Positions 51,916 to 64,000 of a stretch of DNA of 64,000 nucleotides are shown piece by piece (the first letter of the stretch is position 1; each line of letters starts with the position of its first letter). Made by a program: the position numbers and the translations under genes. The notes under the pieces are model-generated. The model searched no databases and was not told the DNA's origin. It was given only the letters and a program-made list of their open reading frames with translations. Origin of the DNA: Dimorphilus gyrociliatus (lineage: Eukaryota; Annelida; Polychaeta; Dinophilidae); the NCBI GenBank assembly GCA_904063045.1, contig CAJFCJ010000023.1, positions 434,001-498,000 on the forward strand. The letters run 5' to 3'.

Positions 51916-54900
51916 TACGACGACTAAAAAGAGCAGCAGACCAATGATTCATTTATATTCATGAGCTAATAAACATAAACAACACCTTTGTTTACAAAGA
52001 GTATTCTGGGGAAATTTTTAGCAAACTCTATAATGTTTTTTATTAAAAAAAAAGATAGAAAGGGAAAACTATAAAAAAAAATATATAAATATAGAAAATA
52101 AAGGTTATGCAGGTAAAAAAAATGTAACCATACATTTTACTTGTCTATTATTCATTCTTAAAAGTTCGCTAATAGCACTGAAACAATAAAATTTTTTCTG
52201 ACGAAATATAGGCCTAAATGTAAAATTGTAATTTCTTTATTGGATATTTTTCAAGAGATTCTCCCCCTTGGTTAAAAAATAAAAGTAAATTAGATCATCA
52301 TAACTCTGTTTCATCAGAGTTATTGTCTAGGCGTAGTCTATATGTCTGGTAAAAGAAGAATAAGAAGATTCTAGATATTAAGCTTTTCGAATGAGCTCAT
52401 TTATATTTTCATTTGGAAGAAAAGAGACATAAAAATTTTCTTCGTTATTTTCTATTTTGTTGCAGATTTTGCCTTGTTTTTTTCAATGCCAAAGTTCTGT
52501 CAAATTAGGCAACGACGTTACGTCTAGTTGCTTTTTTCTTTTGCAATTAAATTAGAACAAAACTCGGATTTAACTTGTTTTTTCTTTTGAAATTGATAGG
52601 AATGGATTATTAACATCATTTACCTAGAATCACCCGATAAAGTCGTTTAAATAGGCATTAAGCAGATTGCATATTATTGACTAAATAAGCACCGAGTTAA
52701 TCTGTCTTATCTTCACATGAGCTGAAGTGAGACGAAAAAATTGGATCCATTAAAATGGATAGTAATAATATTCTCTTTGATTTTTGTACGATTAATTGTT
52801 GGGTTTACGGTAAAACACTAAGCAGGAGATTAAATGACGCTATTTCCTTTTAAATTTTTTACCTCTTTAACTGAAAAACTAGTTACTTTGAATGAGATAA
52901 AGGCAAAAAGAGAAAATGATAGAGAGGATGTTTATGAGAGAGAGTGAGAGAGTGAGGGAGAGGGTGATAGAAGGTTATGCATGTATCTATATATATATAT
53001 ATGTGTCAGAATGACTGAGTCCGTTTGAGAGCGAGAGACAAAAGAGAGAGAGAGAGAGAGAGTAGGAGGATAAAATGAAAGAAAAAAGTAACAGCAATGA
53101 GAATTCAGCTTTTTTTCATTTCTCTTAAATCATTCTTAACGATCTAAAGTCTCCCATTACTTAAATGTTATAAATATGTATAAATAATAAATCCTTTAGG
53201 ATTTTTTCTCTACTTTTACTTTTCTTACCCTTCTTTTTTGTTTCTCTCATTTCTTTTCTTCCACTCCTCTTTTTCTTCATTTAGTATCATTATCATCATT
53301 GCCATCATTACTACTATTATTTTAATAATTATTGACTTTTTTTTGCTTTTCATTTTAGGCAGGAAAAGAAAATTAAGAAAAGATAAGGATAGCAATTTTT
53401 ACTTGTTGAGACCCAATTAAAAAAAAGAGAAGGATTCTTGACGAATTGTTAACAATAGTTTGTTTTTTGGATGACTGATTTAAAGCTTCTTTGATTCTCT
53501 TACATCTTTATTGAATTGAATTTGTTAAGTCCATATACATTATAACTACATTCTGCATTATGCTTTACACAAGTACAGGATATATGCTGTACACAATACA
53601 TTTATAGATGTATTGGTATCTTAAGTGGATGAGATAAAGGTAAAAGTATAGACAGTCTTTTGACGTTTATGTATCACTATATATGAACAATATAAAGTAA
53701 AGAGTATCTTCCCCCAAAGCATAGTTATACCTTATTTATTCCAATACTTAAAGAGAGAAAGAAAGGGAGACAGTAACATATCAGATCCCATCATATTATG
53801 GACAGCGAATAGTTCTAATCTATTGATAAACCGGTAGAGTATTAGGTTATCTTTAAGAAAAAGTCACGAAAAAACCTGCACTTTTAATCTGAATATAAGA
53901 GGAGTATAATGAAATCAGAATCTTACCAAGCTGTTACAGAAATTTTCAAGGTCGAACCATTCAATTTAGAGAGTAAAATATTTTCTATAAATAATAATTT
54001 CTAGAAAAAAATGCGTGCAAGTGGCAGGAAGGCAATTTCATTTCTGCCTTTTACATATAATGAACTTTTTCCGTACCAACCTCCTTTATTGCTTGATTGA
54101 AAACTGATAAAGTTATTGTTCACAAAGGGAAAGAGATACTCGCATAAGATGGGAAGAAATTATTTGACAGTATCTTATTTAAATCAATTAATTAGTACTA
54201 GAATTGAGTTGAGAGTTGAAAATAAAGAGAAAAAGGAGATTTTTATATTAGCTATCCCTCTACAGTATAATGTATATACCGTATATATATCAGGACTTAG
54301 TTTCTAAAATTCAATCTCGACTTAAAGAATAATGAGGATAATGCAAAAAATTTTAAGTACCTTTTGTTATTTATGCGATTATCTTACATTCTGTATAATG
54401 AGTATACTACAACGTCTAGTAAGACGTTATAAAATGCAACGAGAGGTTATCTCCTATAACTTTTAGGGCTACGTTATGGCTTTAAATAAGTTTTATATTA
54501 GTCATTATTACCTAATGCAAGAAATTAAGCTCTCAAGGGTACTGTACTTAAAGTGAAATGTAATGGTTTATTAGGTGTAAAGTTTATGTAGAGATAAATA
54601 CAAAGAATTAGTTTTATTTATATTTAGGTCAAAGATAAATAGAAATAATAAAAAAACGACAAAATTTTTTCGGTTTGTCAGAATCACTGTAAGCAAAAAT
54701 TTGGAATGGAGAAGAATGAAGGAAAAAGGTATAAAGTAGTTTAGAAAGAGATTTGAGCCACTGTTTAAGATGAAAATCAGCTACTCTTTAGAAAAAGTAG
54801 AATTTATGACAGCAGTGGCATTGAAGAAAGAGACTTTTTCATCTCTCTCTCTTTTTTTTATATCTTCTTTCTTTATTTCCTTTTCTTCTCTTTTTCATAT

Positions 54901-57900
54901 TTCTTTCTTTTAATAGCTCTACTTTAAATATTAAATAAGTGCTATTCTTTAAACTCTTTATGAAATGCAAAGAAAGAAAACATGCATTGCCGATAGGATG
55001 TTTAAAGGAAGAAACCTAAAAAGAAACTCCCTCAGCAAGAGCTAAATTAGAAATGAGACAGTAAATTATGGCAACAGATTTATGCAAGATCTATAAAATC
55101 ATCCGTCCCCTAGGTGTAAAAAGAGAAGATTCTTATATTTAATCAAAAAGTCTCGTTTAATTAATTTTCAAGGCAAATTAGGATGAAATTAGAAAGTGGT
55201 AATTTTTATCCATTAGCATTTTCATAACATACAGTACTATGAATGTAAGAAATTTTTTCCTTTTTCTTCTGTTTCCAAAAGGTTTACTGACCTCCCTTCC
55301 TCTTTTTCTTAACTTATTGTTCTCCTTCTCCAAACTCTTCTTTATCTTCAGTTCCTCATGGTTTCCCTGTGTTTTGTTCTTTTAGATTTTTAGTTCTACT
55401 GAAAGCTTGTTTCTTTCACTTTTTTAGAGCAATATTCTCTTGTATGTTGTGCAAAATTCAACGTAATACAGTATATACTGTATGTGCTTTTCTATAGTGT
55501 ACTACTGCTCTTTGTACGATTACAGAAGTCAATTTATTCAAGCTGAAATTTAGCGGTGAATTATTCTTGCTGCCGAATATTACTATTTGACGCCTGTATA
55601 AGAGGATAGAGAGGAAAGAGATTATCAGCTGCCTAAAGAGATAAACTGATCAAGTAACGTAATCTTTACTTGTTGATTGGAAAAATTTTAATTTTATCAT
55701 ATTTAGTTTGGTGTTCGGATCAGGTTTCCATAAAAAAGGAAAACTAGTTTCGGCCCCTGTCCTATACATCGGGGATCAGATTAAGGTTTTGCAGGGGAGA
55801 CAATGTTGAGGTTAATCCGATTTGTTGGTCGGCTTTTAGATGAAATTCGCGAGTGAATGCTCAAAGTCAGATTAAATAAGTAATCGTAAACTCGAAAAGA
55901 AATTCTTTAGATGTATTTAATTTGGAAAGTTGGGTAATTTTTCGTGGAAAATCAACCTAAAAACGTATCGTAAAGGAAAAAATAAAATAGATATCGGAAA
56001 TACGAACCTCGAAAGTATATATTTAACAAGCTATTTGCGACACGTCTTTCCCTAATTCCCTATTCCATCCATCGTATTGTGGCAGTGGAGACTAAAATAA
56101 AACCTACATCTCCTTATATTTACATACCGAATGTTTATCAACTGATATATTAATAACAGAGTTTATCTAATGCTTTATATATTGTATCCTGAACAGTTCT
56201 CGGATGAAGAGAGAGAGAGAGAGAGACAAAACGACAGAGCAATAAGAGAATAAGAAAGGGTGTGAAAAAAAGATGAATGAATGAACAAATGTTGAAAAGA
56301 AGAAGGCGAAGTAAGCATAGAAGCACATACAGAAACAGAGAGAAAGTAAAAGAGGAAAAGTAGAAGAAAGAAAAGAATATAGATGTAAAGATGTCTCTAA
56401 GACGATTCTCTCTCAATATCAATATAACGACATGCTATTTTTACATCGAATAGAAAAAACGGAAATGTGCTCATGTCGAAAAATTTCTCAGCAAAATTCT
56501 TTTAGTGTAAAACTTTGTAATTATTTTGTTTTCGTAACGTAATATCTTTTCGACATTAAATTTTTTATAGTCTTTTACTTAGGCCTTTATTATTCTTTTA
56601 AGGCTTGTATTTTAGATATAATTAATAAAAGAGGAAATATGTCAAAGAGCGTGATTGAGTACGCCTCAGTAGAGTGCTCACGTTCATCTTTTGAACACTA
56701 ACCCGGTCATCTTATAAATAGTAGATCGAGAAAAAGATGGAGGTAGGCGAGGCGGGGAGGAGAATATATTACGTGAGAGAGAGAGAAGAGGAAAACAAAG
56801 CGGAATAAGCATATATACATAAGTTTTAGTATAAATAAAAAGAGACATTAATAATAGGAAAAAGTGGGAAAAGAGAACTGAAAGAGCTATAACGAATGGC
56901 TCCATCTCCTTTCCTTAGTTTGTTCCACTCAAGTTTTTCTTTGTTTATTATTTACTCTATATACTCTTTATAAATTAATACACTTAATATATTATTCATA
57001 CGAATGTTAAGTCTTCTTTAAAGAGATTATACATGTTCTTGTTTTGGAATGGTTGCCAGAGAAAGTAATAAGCTGTATTGTGTCATTTAGTTTACGAATT
57101 GAATTATATGGCGATGCTTTTCAATAAATCCACTTCTACGTAAAGAGTTGTATTGTTAACTGCAATAAAGTTGGCGAAAAAGACGGTTTTGTTTCTTAAA
57201 TTTTATTTTCTCCTCACTTTTTATGATTTAATAAAAAAATTGTCTTATGACTGAATCAAGTATTAAAAAGAGATAGAATTCATAAATTCAATTAACCTAT
57301 CTTGCATATAAATGCATATGAAGGCATATCGGAAAAGTGTCTGATAGAATGAATAAAAGGTAGAGGGAGGAATACTGTTTTTTTAAGTAGTTGGTACAAG
57401 CCGTTGATACAGAATTATGAATCAATTTTATTTGGACGCAACATAGCCAATGTGTAAAAATAGAAAAACAAGAACAAACAAATAAAAAAGCAAATTATAA
57501 TAAAGCTGACGATAAAAGGGTGATGGGTTGTTGTTGTTAAAGGGGAAAAGGAGGGAAACGATACAAATTATACCAGTTACCACAGATAATTAATAAAGTT
57601 AATTTTGCATTTTTTCATATTAGTAGATAACAACCTATTATATGAGAAGTGAATTACAATATTGAAATTGTAAATACTTGTGATATACTTTCATACTTTA
57701 AACAGTTTAATGATGAGTGTACTTGAAAGATTGCTTTAGTTCAATTATATACTAATATTTGTTTGTTTCAAATTGACATAGAAAACAAGCTACTCCCTTT
57801 ACTTTAATAACAGTAGTAAGAACAATAATGACAATAATAATAGTAATCATATTGTTTGCTTGTATATATAAGAATAAATAGAACACAGAATATATATATA

Positions 57901-58268
57901 TATATATATATATTGTATATACAGTATATGCCGCATTTATACTGTATATACGTATAGGTGGAAAAGATGTTGTGTATTATATTCTTATACATACGTATGT
58001 ATAACCTATTTTTCTATAGATCGACATTTATCAACTGAACTGTATAACCAAGACACGTTTCATAAAGGCTGCAGACAAACGGTATTCCAATTAGCTCTCT
58101 CCAACACTTTTTACAGATCGAAAGAACGATTTATTATTGTAAAGAGTGCGAAACAACTAAGCAAATACTCTTGTAAAATTTTTCTTTTTTCTAGATTTCT
58201 CCTTGAATCTTTCTAGGAAGTAGGAAAAAATCTAAATACAACGCTCAGAACTTTTTGAATAACAAAAG

Positions 58269-58303
<35 letters not shown>

Positions 58304-59329
58304 TTATATATATACTGTATATACTGTATATCAGTGAATGTGTCGTCGTAACTTTCGTACATAATTACACCTGAATCCGAAAGATAAATAATTATACACG
58401 TGCATCCGACGCTTCAAAGAACAAAATAGAAATCGATATATTTTACAGTCGAGGTGTACGTATACGAAAGTTGTTGTTAGCTGATGTGCAAAGTCTTCCT
58501 AATTGTTTATGCAGTGCACTGCTATCGCCTGTCAAGATTCTCGTTTGCACCTTATTCCTCTTTCGTATCCTTTTTCCTGTTTTTTTATAATCGAAAATAA
58601 ACAAGCGTTTAGTTCTTGTTGCTTGGTGACAAGCCATTAGAGAGTATTTACCAGAAATATAGGCCTTAAAATCAACTTACGTCATTAGACTTAAATGCTT
58701 GCCTACTAATAGTTTGTCTTGTTTCACTAGTTTTAATATACTTAAATATTTCTTTTAAACAAATGTGGAATTTTTTATTTTTTTTAGAAGGCGCACGCTT
58801 TTACGCTTTCAATTAGCCAGATAACGGAAGTTAATATTGTAAGTGCTTCATTCCGTAATAGTTTATGGTTTTCTCTTCCTTAACCCTCCTACCGAACTCA
58901 TCGTACATTACTAATGAGTAATTAGGTAATTAACAAAATATTTCCTTTGAATTCCAGATATACTGTTTTTATATAATCCTCATAGTGTTGTATTGATATG
59001 TTGTACAAATTAAAAATCTCTGCTCTCCAAAGAGGCTATATGCAGCAGATATTATAATATTAATCTATAGTTTATATTATGTTTTGCCTGCTGTGGACTA
59101 TAGGTTCACAGCCATATAATGATATGGGATATAACCTAGATATATAGATTACAACTAGTGATAAAAATTACACAATCTCCATCTGCAATCTCTAGTAAAA
59201 GTGAATTAATGACATAATCTTTTCTCCTTACTAGCTTTTCTCTTATTTATAAATGTATAGTATTACTTTAATTAACTATTAACATTTATATTTGAACTTT
59301 TCCAAGTTCGTTCATATTTAATATTTCCT

Positions 59330-59391
<62 letters not shown>

Positions 59392-59511
59392 CCCACCCTA
59401 TCTATTCTTCCATTAATTCATCTACTTAATTACGTTTGGATATATAATACCTTAATCTGATTGTTGAGTAAAAACTGACGGATATTAATTAGTATATCGT
59501 AAGTGTATTAC
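51916..59511. other. long gene-poor AT-rich region
   Basis: I see no supportable gene. It holds microsatellites and palindromic TA-rich patches. If the STK32 exon at 59512-60286 is not the last one, its remaining C-terminal exon should lie here. A minus-strand open frame at 58443-58637 with more balanced composition is the nearest candidate, but no acceptor there gives the phase needed for a long tail. Confidence 0.45.
59334..59389. repeat. (CT)n microsatellite
   Basis: The longest CT tract in the window, about 28 units. Confidence 0.95.
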
Positions 59512-60286
59512 CTTTCTCTGTCGTATGGTTCGAAAACTTTACCATTACTCTCCAAATAGTCCCTAATTGGATCAGAGATAGGTTTTGAGTTTTGCTTTGC
59601 CAATCTTTTCTTTTTTTTATGCAACGGTTTCGACTCAACAATCATCTCTTCCAATTCAAAAGTTGGATCGCAGTTCAGATGATCTTTCGACGGAATAAAC
59701 GGCGGTTGAACTTTCCTATTCAGAACATCGTCAAAGTTCATACCGGTAAAAAATTCATGTTGTTGTATATCCTTAAGAGAAGATAACCTTTTCTCCGGGT
59801 CAGTTTCTAGTAATCGTTTAACTAAGTCATTTAAGGATTCCGGGTAAGAGGATATTGCATGGCACATGGACTTATGAGAATCAGTTATAATGCGCCTAAA
59901 TTCACTAACCGTCGTGTTAGAGTGAATATCATAGGGACGTCGATTTTTCAAAATTTCAAAAGTACAAATTCCAAGCGACCACCAATCAGCGGAATAGGAG
60001 TAACCTTGACCCTTTTTTGCTTCGAAAACTTCTGGAGCCATATAAGGTCTTGTTCCACAAACCGAAGTTGGAGAGTGGCCCTCTTCTATGCTAGTTGCAA
60101 CGTTGAAATCCGTTATATGATAATGTCCATCTTCATCCATTAAAATATTATCGGGTTTAAGATCTCTATGTAAAACCTTTTTGGACCGAAGATAGTCTAA
60201 GGCCAGACAAATTTCGGCTAAGAACAATCTGACCGATTGAATGGTAAATTTAACTTCCTTTTGAAGATGATACCGCAAATCTCCGC
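59512..60286 (-). CDS. STK32: STK32 (YANK) serine/threonine kinase, partial: large C-lobe exon
   Basis: AGC-related protein kinase of the STK32A/B/C group; substrates in animals are poorly defined. One minus-strand exon, phase 1 in (ATTAG acceptor) and phase 2 out (GAAAG|GTAATA). It starts at GGDLRYHL, the hinge/αD region, and contains the catalytic loop HRDLKPDN, the metal motif as DFN (ITDFNVA), GTRPYMAPE and the DWWSLG helix. It then has the STK32-specific tail LNCDPTFELEEMIVESKPLH followed by KKKKRLAK, which is nearly invariant in the family. DFN rather than DFG is normal for STK32. The N-lobe (glycine loop, VAIK lysine, αC) must lie upstream, to the right, and was not found in the window. 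The end of the protein after DRER is also missing. The identification is secure; the gene is incomplete here. Confidence 0.95.
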
Positions 60287-61257
60287 CTAATAGACAAAAC
60301 GAAAGAAAAATGAGTTAATAAAGAAGTTTACTTACAGTTAACAAACATTATATATTTGCTGTATGCAGAATATAAACAATAGCTAAGCAATACTACTACT
60401 GCTAGTAGTGATAATAAAAATATTAATAATAATAATAATAATACTAGTAATAAGGGTAATAGTAAAAATATAATAGAATCATTCTACTATGGCAAATTAA
60501 ATACAAGACTTTCTTTTCGTGTGTTGTCAAATTTGATTATGTCAACTATTCAGTATTTACAATAAGAATTATATTGAACATGTATAGTCAAATATACTCA
60601 TCTTATTTTATAATGAACACTTTGAGTCAGTACTTTGGCATTTGTCATTAAGAAAGCAAGGTTAGACTAAATGAAAAGAAGACTACTTTGTACTAATCTA
60701 AAAAGGCTATTACATAATTGTACTTATTCTCATTTATATTTTTGAAGTGATATTTTTTAAATACAAGCAAAACATTAAAAACTACAAACATTTTTCGTTG
60801 TATAGAATTGTATCAATAAGCAGGAAGCTAGAAAATTCTCTGACCATAAGACGAAGATGCACCTGTTACCCTTTTCTTAATGAGATATAGGAAAGTCTAA
60901 TGAAATATTACGCCTATATATACTTTATATATACTGTATAACAGCATATGTATTTAACCTTAACTACTTGTTTGCGTTACTATGGTTATAAAAATATCTG
61001 AAAAATAAATTTACAAGATATCTCTTTTATCGGAAGTACAAAAAAAAAAATTCTCTCATGATAGTTTGGTTATTGGATACAAGAGCTAGTCCTCGCATAT
61101 AAGATTAAAAGAGGAAAAAAACAGATCTTGGTCTCAAGATGAGGACATTTACATACAGACATCAAAAGACGTTTTGCATCAGCCTGAAATATTTTTGTAA
61201 GGTTTTTTTTTCTTCCCATTATTTGTTGTTGCCTTTTATAATTTAAATGCAAAAAGA

Positions 61258-61277
61258 GTGTGTCTGTGTGTGTGTGT

Positions 61278-61339
<62 letters not shown>
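61258..61339. repeat. (TG)n(AG)n compound microsatellite
   Basis: About 35 bases of TG-type repeat followed by about 47 bases of AG repeat. Confidence 0.95.
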
Positions 61340-61342
<3 letters not shown>

Positions 61343-61621
61343 AAACTCTGGAATATATCGAAAGAGAAAAAACTTCTGTATGAAGGAAAATAAAGAGGAA
61401 GTATCAAAAGGCTTTTAAAACTTTTAATACTTTGGCAATTGTTTCAATTCTTTCAAATTCGGATAAACGATATTTTTGATAAGAAACTGGGAAATGCAGC
61501 CTTTTAGATAAGGGGGAAAGTTATTCGATAACAGCCAGTGTATATTTAAAACGGTCTAGACAAAGTAAGAAACCTATGAAATATCTAGTTATATCTATTT
61601 TTATACAATCCTCATAAAACA

Positions 61622-61625
<4 letters not shown>

Positions 61626-61657
<32 letters not shown>
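61626..61657. repeat. (AT)n microsatellite
   Basis: Pure TA tract. Confidence 0.9.
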
Positions 61658-61661
<4 letters not shown>

Positions 61662-62741
61662 GAATAGATAGATATAGTCATATAAAAGCTAAAAAAAATC
61701 TTTTGAGACTGTAAATCAAATGCTGATGGAGGGAATAAAGCCGAAAATCGTACAGGAAAGATATCAAGGATAGCATTGCCTTTAAGCAAGGCTGGCACAG
61801 CCTGTAAAGAGCAACAATTTACAAATCCCGTTACAAATTTTAATTCGTCTTATCTGTCGAGGTTAATGATAAATCAAACAACGCAACTAAGACGAAATTT
61901 TTTTTACTACTGTAGTCATTAACCTCTTCTTATATTATTCTTTCTTTCTATATAAATTATACATAAGAGAATGAAAAAATTGCAAAGAGAAAGAGTACGA
62001 TGAAAAGTGAAGGAAACCGCGCTTTTCTTGTCTTTATTCTTAATCAATTGGGAAATTTGTATGGAATAAGAATAGGAATAGGGAAGGTATGGATATAACA
62101 AATTTTTTCCCCAGTCAAAGACGAATAGCTGGCTGTAAACCACTGCTAAACGATCAGAACGACTGTTAGAGTGGCGCTTGGCAAATTAACGCGATGTTAG
62201 TAATTGGCATTTGTCACAGAAGTATCAATTATTTTCGTTTTTGGACGAAATTTATCGTCGAGTTGACAATAACAAGAATAAGAAAATTTTTTGGTTCTCT
62301 TACTCCTTCCATCTTTCTTTCATATAGTCTCTCTCCATTTCTCTTTATACTTCCTCATTATAAATAAAGAATAATGTAGAACGAATTTTGTATGAAATTG
62401 GACAGTCTGCTATTAACTTTAAGTCGTCTAATCAATTATTCAACTAGATAATACGGCAAAATAATACGAAGAGTTACGCCTGCCAAATTTCAATTAGACA
62501 ACTAAAGTTATTAGAAAAGTTGTATTTTTATTCTTTAATTAGTTTACTTGATTTTTTTTAATTTAATTTTACGTTTGTAGCCAACCAGATATATTAAATC
62601 TTGGTTCTAGGCCTACTATACTATGTCGCTTCAACTCGGTTTTGAGCTTCCATATTGTCGTGTCATACAACGAATCATTCCAATTTGAGTTTTGTCGATG
62701 GATATTTTACTTTGTATCTCTCTCATGTATCAACAGTATAT

Positions 62742-62748
<7 letters not shown>

Positions 62749-62789
<41 letters not shown>
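62749..62789. repeat. (AT)n microsatellite
   Basis: Pure TA tract. Confidence 0.9.
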
Positions 62790-62792
<3 letters not shown>

Positions 62793-63821
62793 TATATATA
62801 TGAGGACACGGGTAGGATACGTTTTAGTCTAGTATTTGCTAGAACATAGATTTACTCTTAATCTAAGCCAATGTCATTTGCTGGGAATCTTAGTGTCAAA
62901 AATATTAACTGAACCATAGTTTACCAGGATATTCTCTGTTCTTATTTCTATTTCTAGTCGCCTGTTTTTAAAGAGTGGCCTTTGTTTGCCTTTAATAAAG
63001 TCTTCAATTTCTGTAATAAAACTGCTCGTTCACCTTATAAACTGTAGAACTGATATGCTGATATTTTTATAGAAAATCTTCAATCTATTCGCAAAACAGA
63101 CTGCTCTTCTCTTGAGGGAATTAAGGTGGCGTTCACATAATAGCCCTATTTCTTGCCTCTGCTAAATTTGTCCTTGAGTAATTTGTGCACTTTCCGCACA
63201 CCTTTATCATTTTGTTTTTCAAGTGTTGTACTGCCATGAAAGAAATCGCAAATGAAATAAATATCGAACAGCCAGAATTTTGGCAAAAGTTTCACTGGCC
63301 AATCTCTTTAACTTAACCCAGAAGGAAATTTTATCTCATCTGCAATACTTGACGAATCCAAACAAGTCGCTTCTGTAGGAGACTTCTCCTTCCTTGCTCC
63401 TTTAATAATATTCTTTAATGTTATGTTTAATAGCATGCTTTACCTTACATCATCTTTAAATCTAGTCATTTTATCTTGTACTGCGGCTGTTCTCAGTTAT
63501 CTTATGGAATCTTTTCAAAATTTCTCACCAGAAACTTTTTTTAAAAAGCGTTCTCTATTTGAATTTTAGTAAACCTACAGGCATATCCTGTTTTACTACA
63601 TTAACGGAAGCAATTCAACTTATAATTCTATAGTTAAAATCATCTTCTTCAATCAGGATGCCGTATTACAAGACCAAAAATTGTATTTTATGGAAGAGGT
63701 ATTATATTACATATAATTCGTTTTCTTTAGAAAATTCATCTTACAACAGAGATATTCTAGCAAAAACTTAGTATAGAATAACGCACCCTACCGATATGTA
63801 TATATATATCTGTGGTTCTCT

Positions 63822-63917
63822 TTAGTCAAGACTCCACAGAGCGTTTTCAATTAGCTTTTCATATGGCTTAAATTTGAGGAGATATTTTACGTTTTCCCAC
63901 TCTCCATCATACAAAAA
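63822..63917 (-). other. possible terminal exon of an unidentified minus-strand gene
   Basis: On the minus strand a strong acceptor (pyrimidine run ending TTTTCCCCCTCAG) is followed by an open phase-0 frame of 31 codons and TAA. It reads like real protein: FLYDGEWENVKYLLKFKPYE, then KLIENALWSLD. Base composition is less extreme than nearby. I do not recognise the family. It may be the last exon of a gene beginning beyond the window, or a remnant. Confidence 0.38.
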
Positions 63918-64000
63918 CTGAGGGGGAAAAGTGGAGAATTGAGTTGAATAGGAAAAATTAAACAGTAGATGTTGGGAGTTGTTACAATTATAATATATGC

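Larger units (their letters stand above)
60300..63821. other. intron or intergenic AT-rich DNA upstream of the STK32 exon
   Basis: Contains an (AAT)n patch near 60420-60450, a (TG)n(AG)n tract and two TA tracts. The 63060-63560 part is less repetitive, with mixed frames broken by stops, and could hold old coding or transposon remains; nothing is identifiable. Confidence 0.4.

Noticed and set aside
58443-58637. Minus-strand frame with balanced composition as a possible last exon of STK32
   Set aside because: No acceptor in this frame accepts the phase 2 left by the STK32 exon; the one usable acceptor leads to a stop after a few residues.
63060-63560. Possible decayed transposase or processed pseudogene
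   Set aside because: Frames are broken every 10-30 codons and no motif or terminal repeat could be identified, so no element is called.
1-64000. tRNA, rRNA, CRISPR or bacterial operon features
   Set aside because: No T-arm/B-box consensus within a cloverleaf, no rRNA-like block and no regularly spaced direct repeats were seen; spliced genes show the DNA is animal nuclear.

Overview
This is eukaryotic, animal nuclear DNA. It is strongly AT-rich and full of (TA)n, (GA/CT)n and tetranucleotide microsatellites. Its protein-coding genes are broken into short exons by GT-AG introns of about 80 bases to 3.3 kb. The gene content points to a protostome: an EFLamide/TRH-type neuropeptide precursor, an NPY/NPF-type peptide ending in RPRY, and a melatonin-receptor-like GPCR with an NRY motif. 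I favour a lophotrochozoan, perhaps an annelid, but the phylum is a guess. I see no bacterial genes, operons, rRNA, tRNA, CRISPR array or intact transposon.

Layout, left to right. 1-4.6 kb: intergenic, with a GC-richer island at 1-450 that may be a first exon of a minus-strand gene. 4.6-10.2 kb, plus strand: a six-exon SLC16/monocarboxylate-transporter-like gene (528 aa) with a CpG-rich promoter; a degenerate second copy of the start of its exon 2 lies in intron 1. 11.5-14.5 kb, plus strand: a compact neuropeptide locus. One signal-peptide exon can splice in frame to either of two peptide cassettes. One encodes LFVamide-type peptides and ends in its own stop; the other encodes FDEFLamide/FSEFMamide peptides of the EFLamide (protostome TRH) family. 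14.5-28.5 kb: a long gene-poor stretch of microsatellites with two unexplained GC-rich islands. 28.7-40.3 kb, plus strand: a complete six-exon Kv4/Shal potassium channel (612 aa), with cAMP-response-element palindromes in its second intron. 42.7-43.6 kb, plus: a two-exon gene for a basic, coiled-coil-like 160-aa protein that I cannot name. 46.2-48.1 kb, plus: a three-exon melatonin-receptor-like class A GPCR (354 aa). 51.3-51.9 kb, minus: a two-exon, very short NPY/NPF-type precursor (62 aa). 59.5-60.3 kb, minus: a large exon of an STK32 (YANK) kinase whose N-terminal exons are not found here. Near the right edge, on the minus strand, is a possible terminal exon of another gene.

Four of the recognisable genes act in neural signalling: two peptide precursors, one receptor and one A-type potassium channel. 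Nothing in the sequence shows that they are co-regulated. All intron-exon joins given were checked by reading phase. The summed coding lengths of the transporter (1587), Kv4 (1839), GPCR (1065), EFLamide isoform (258), LFVamide isoform (381), NPY (189) and unnamed gene (483) are all multiples of three including the stop. The most interesting item is the two-cassette neuropeptide gene.
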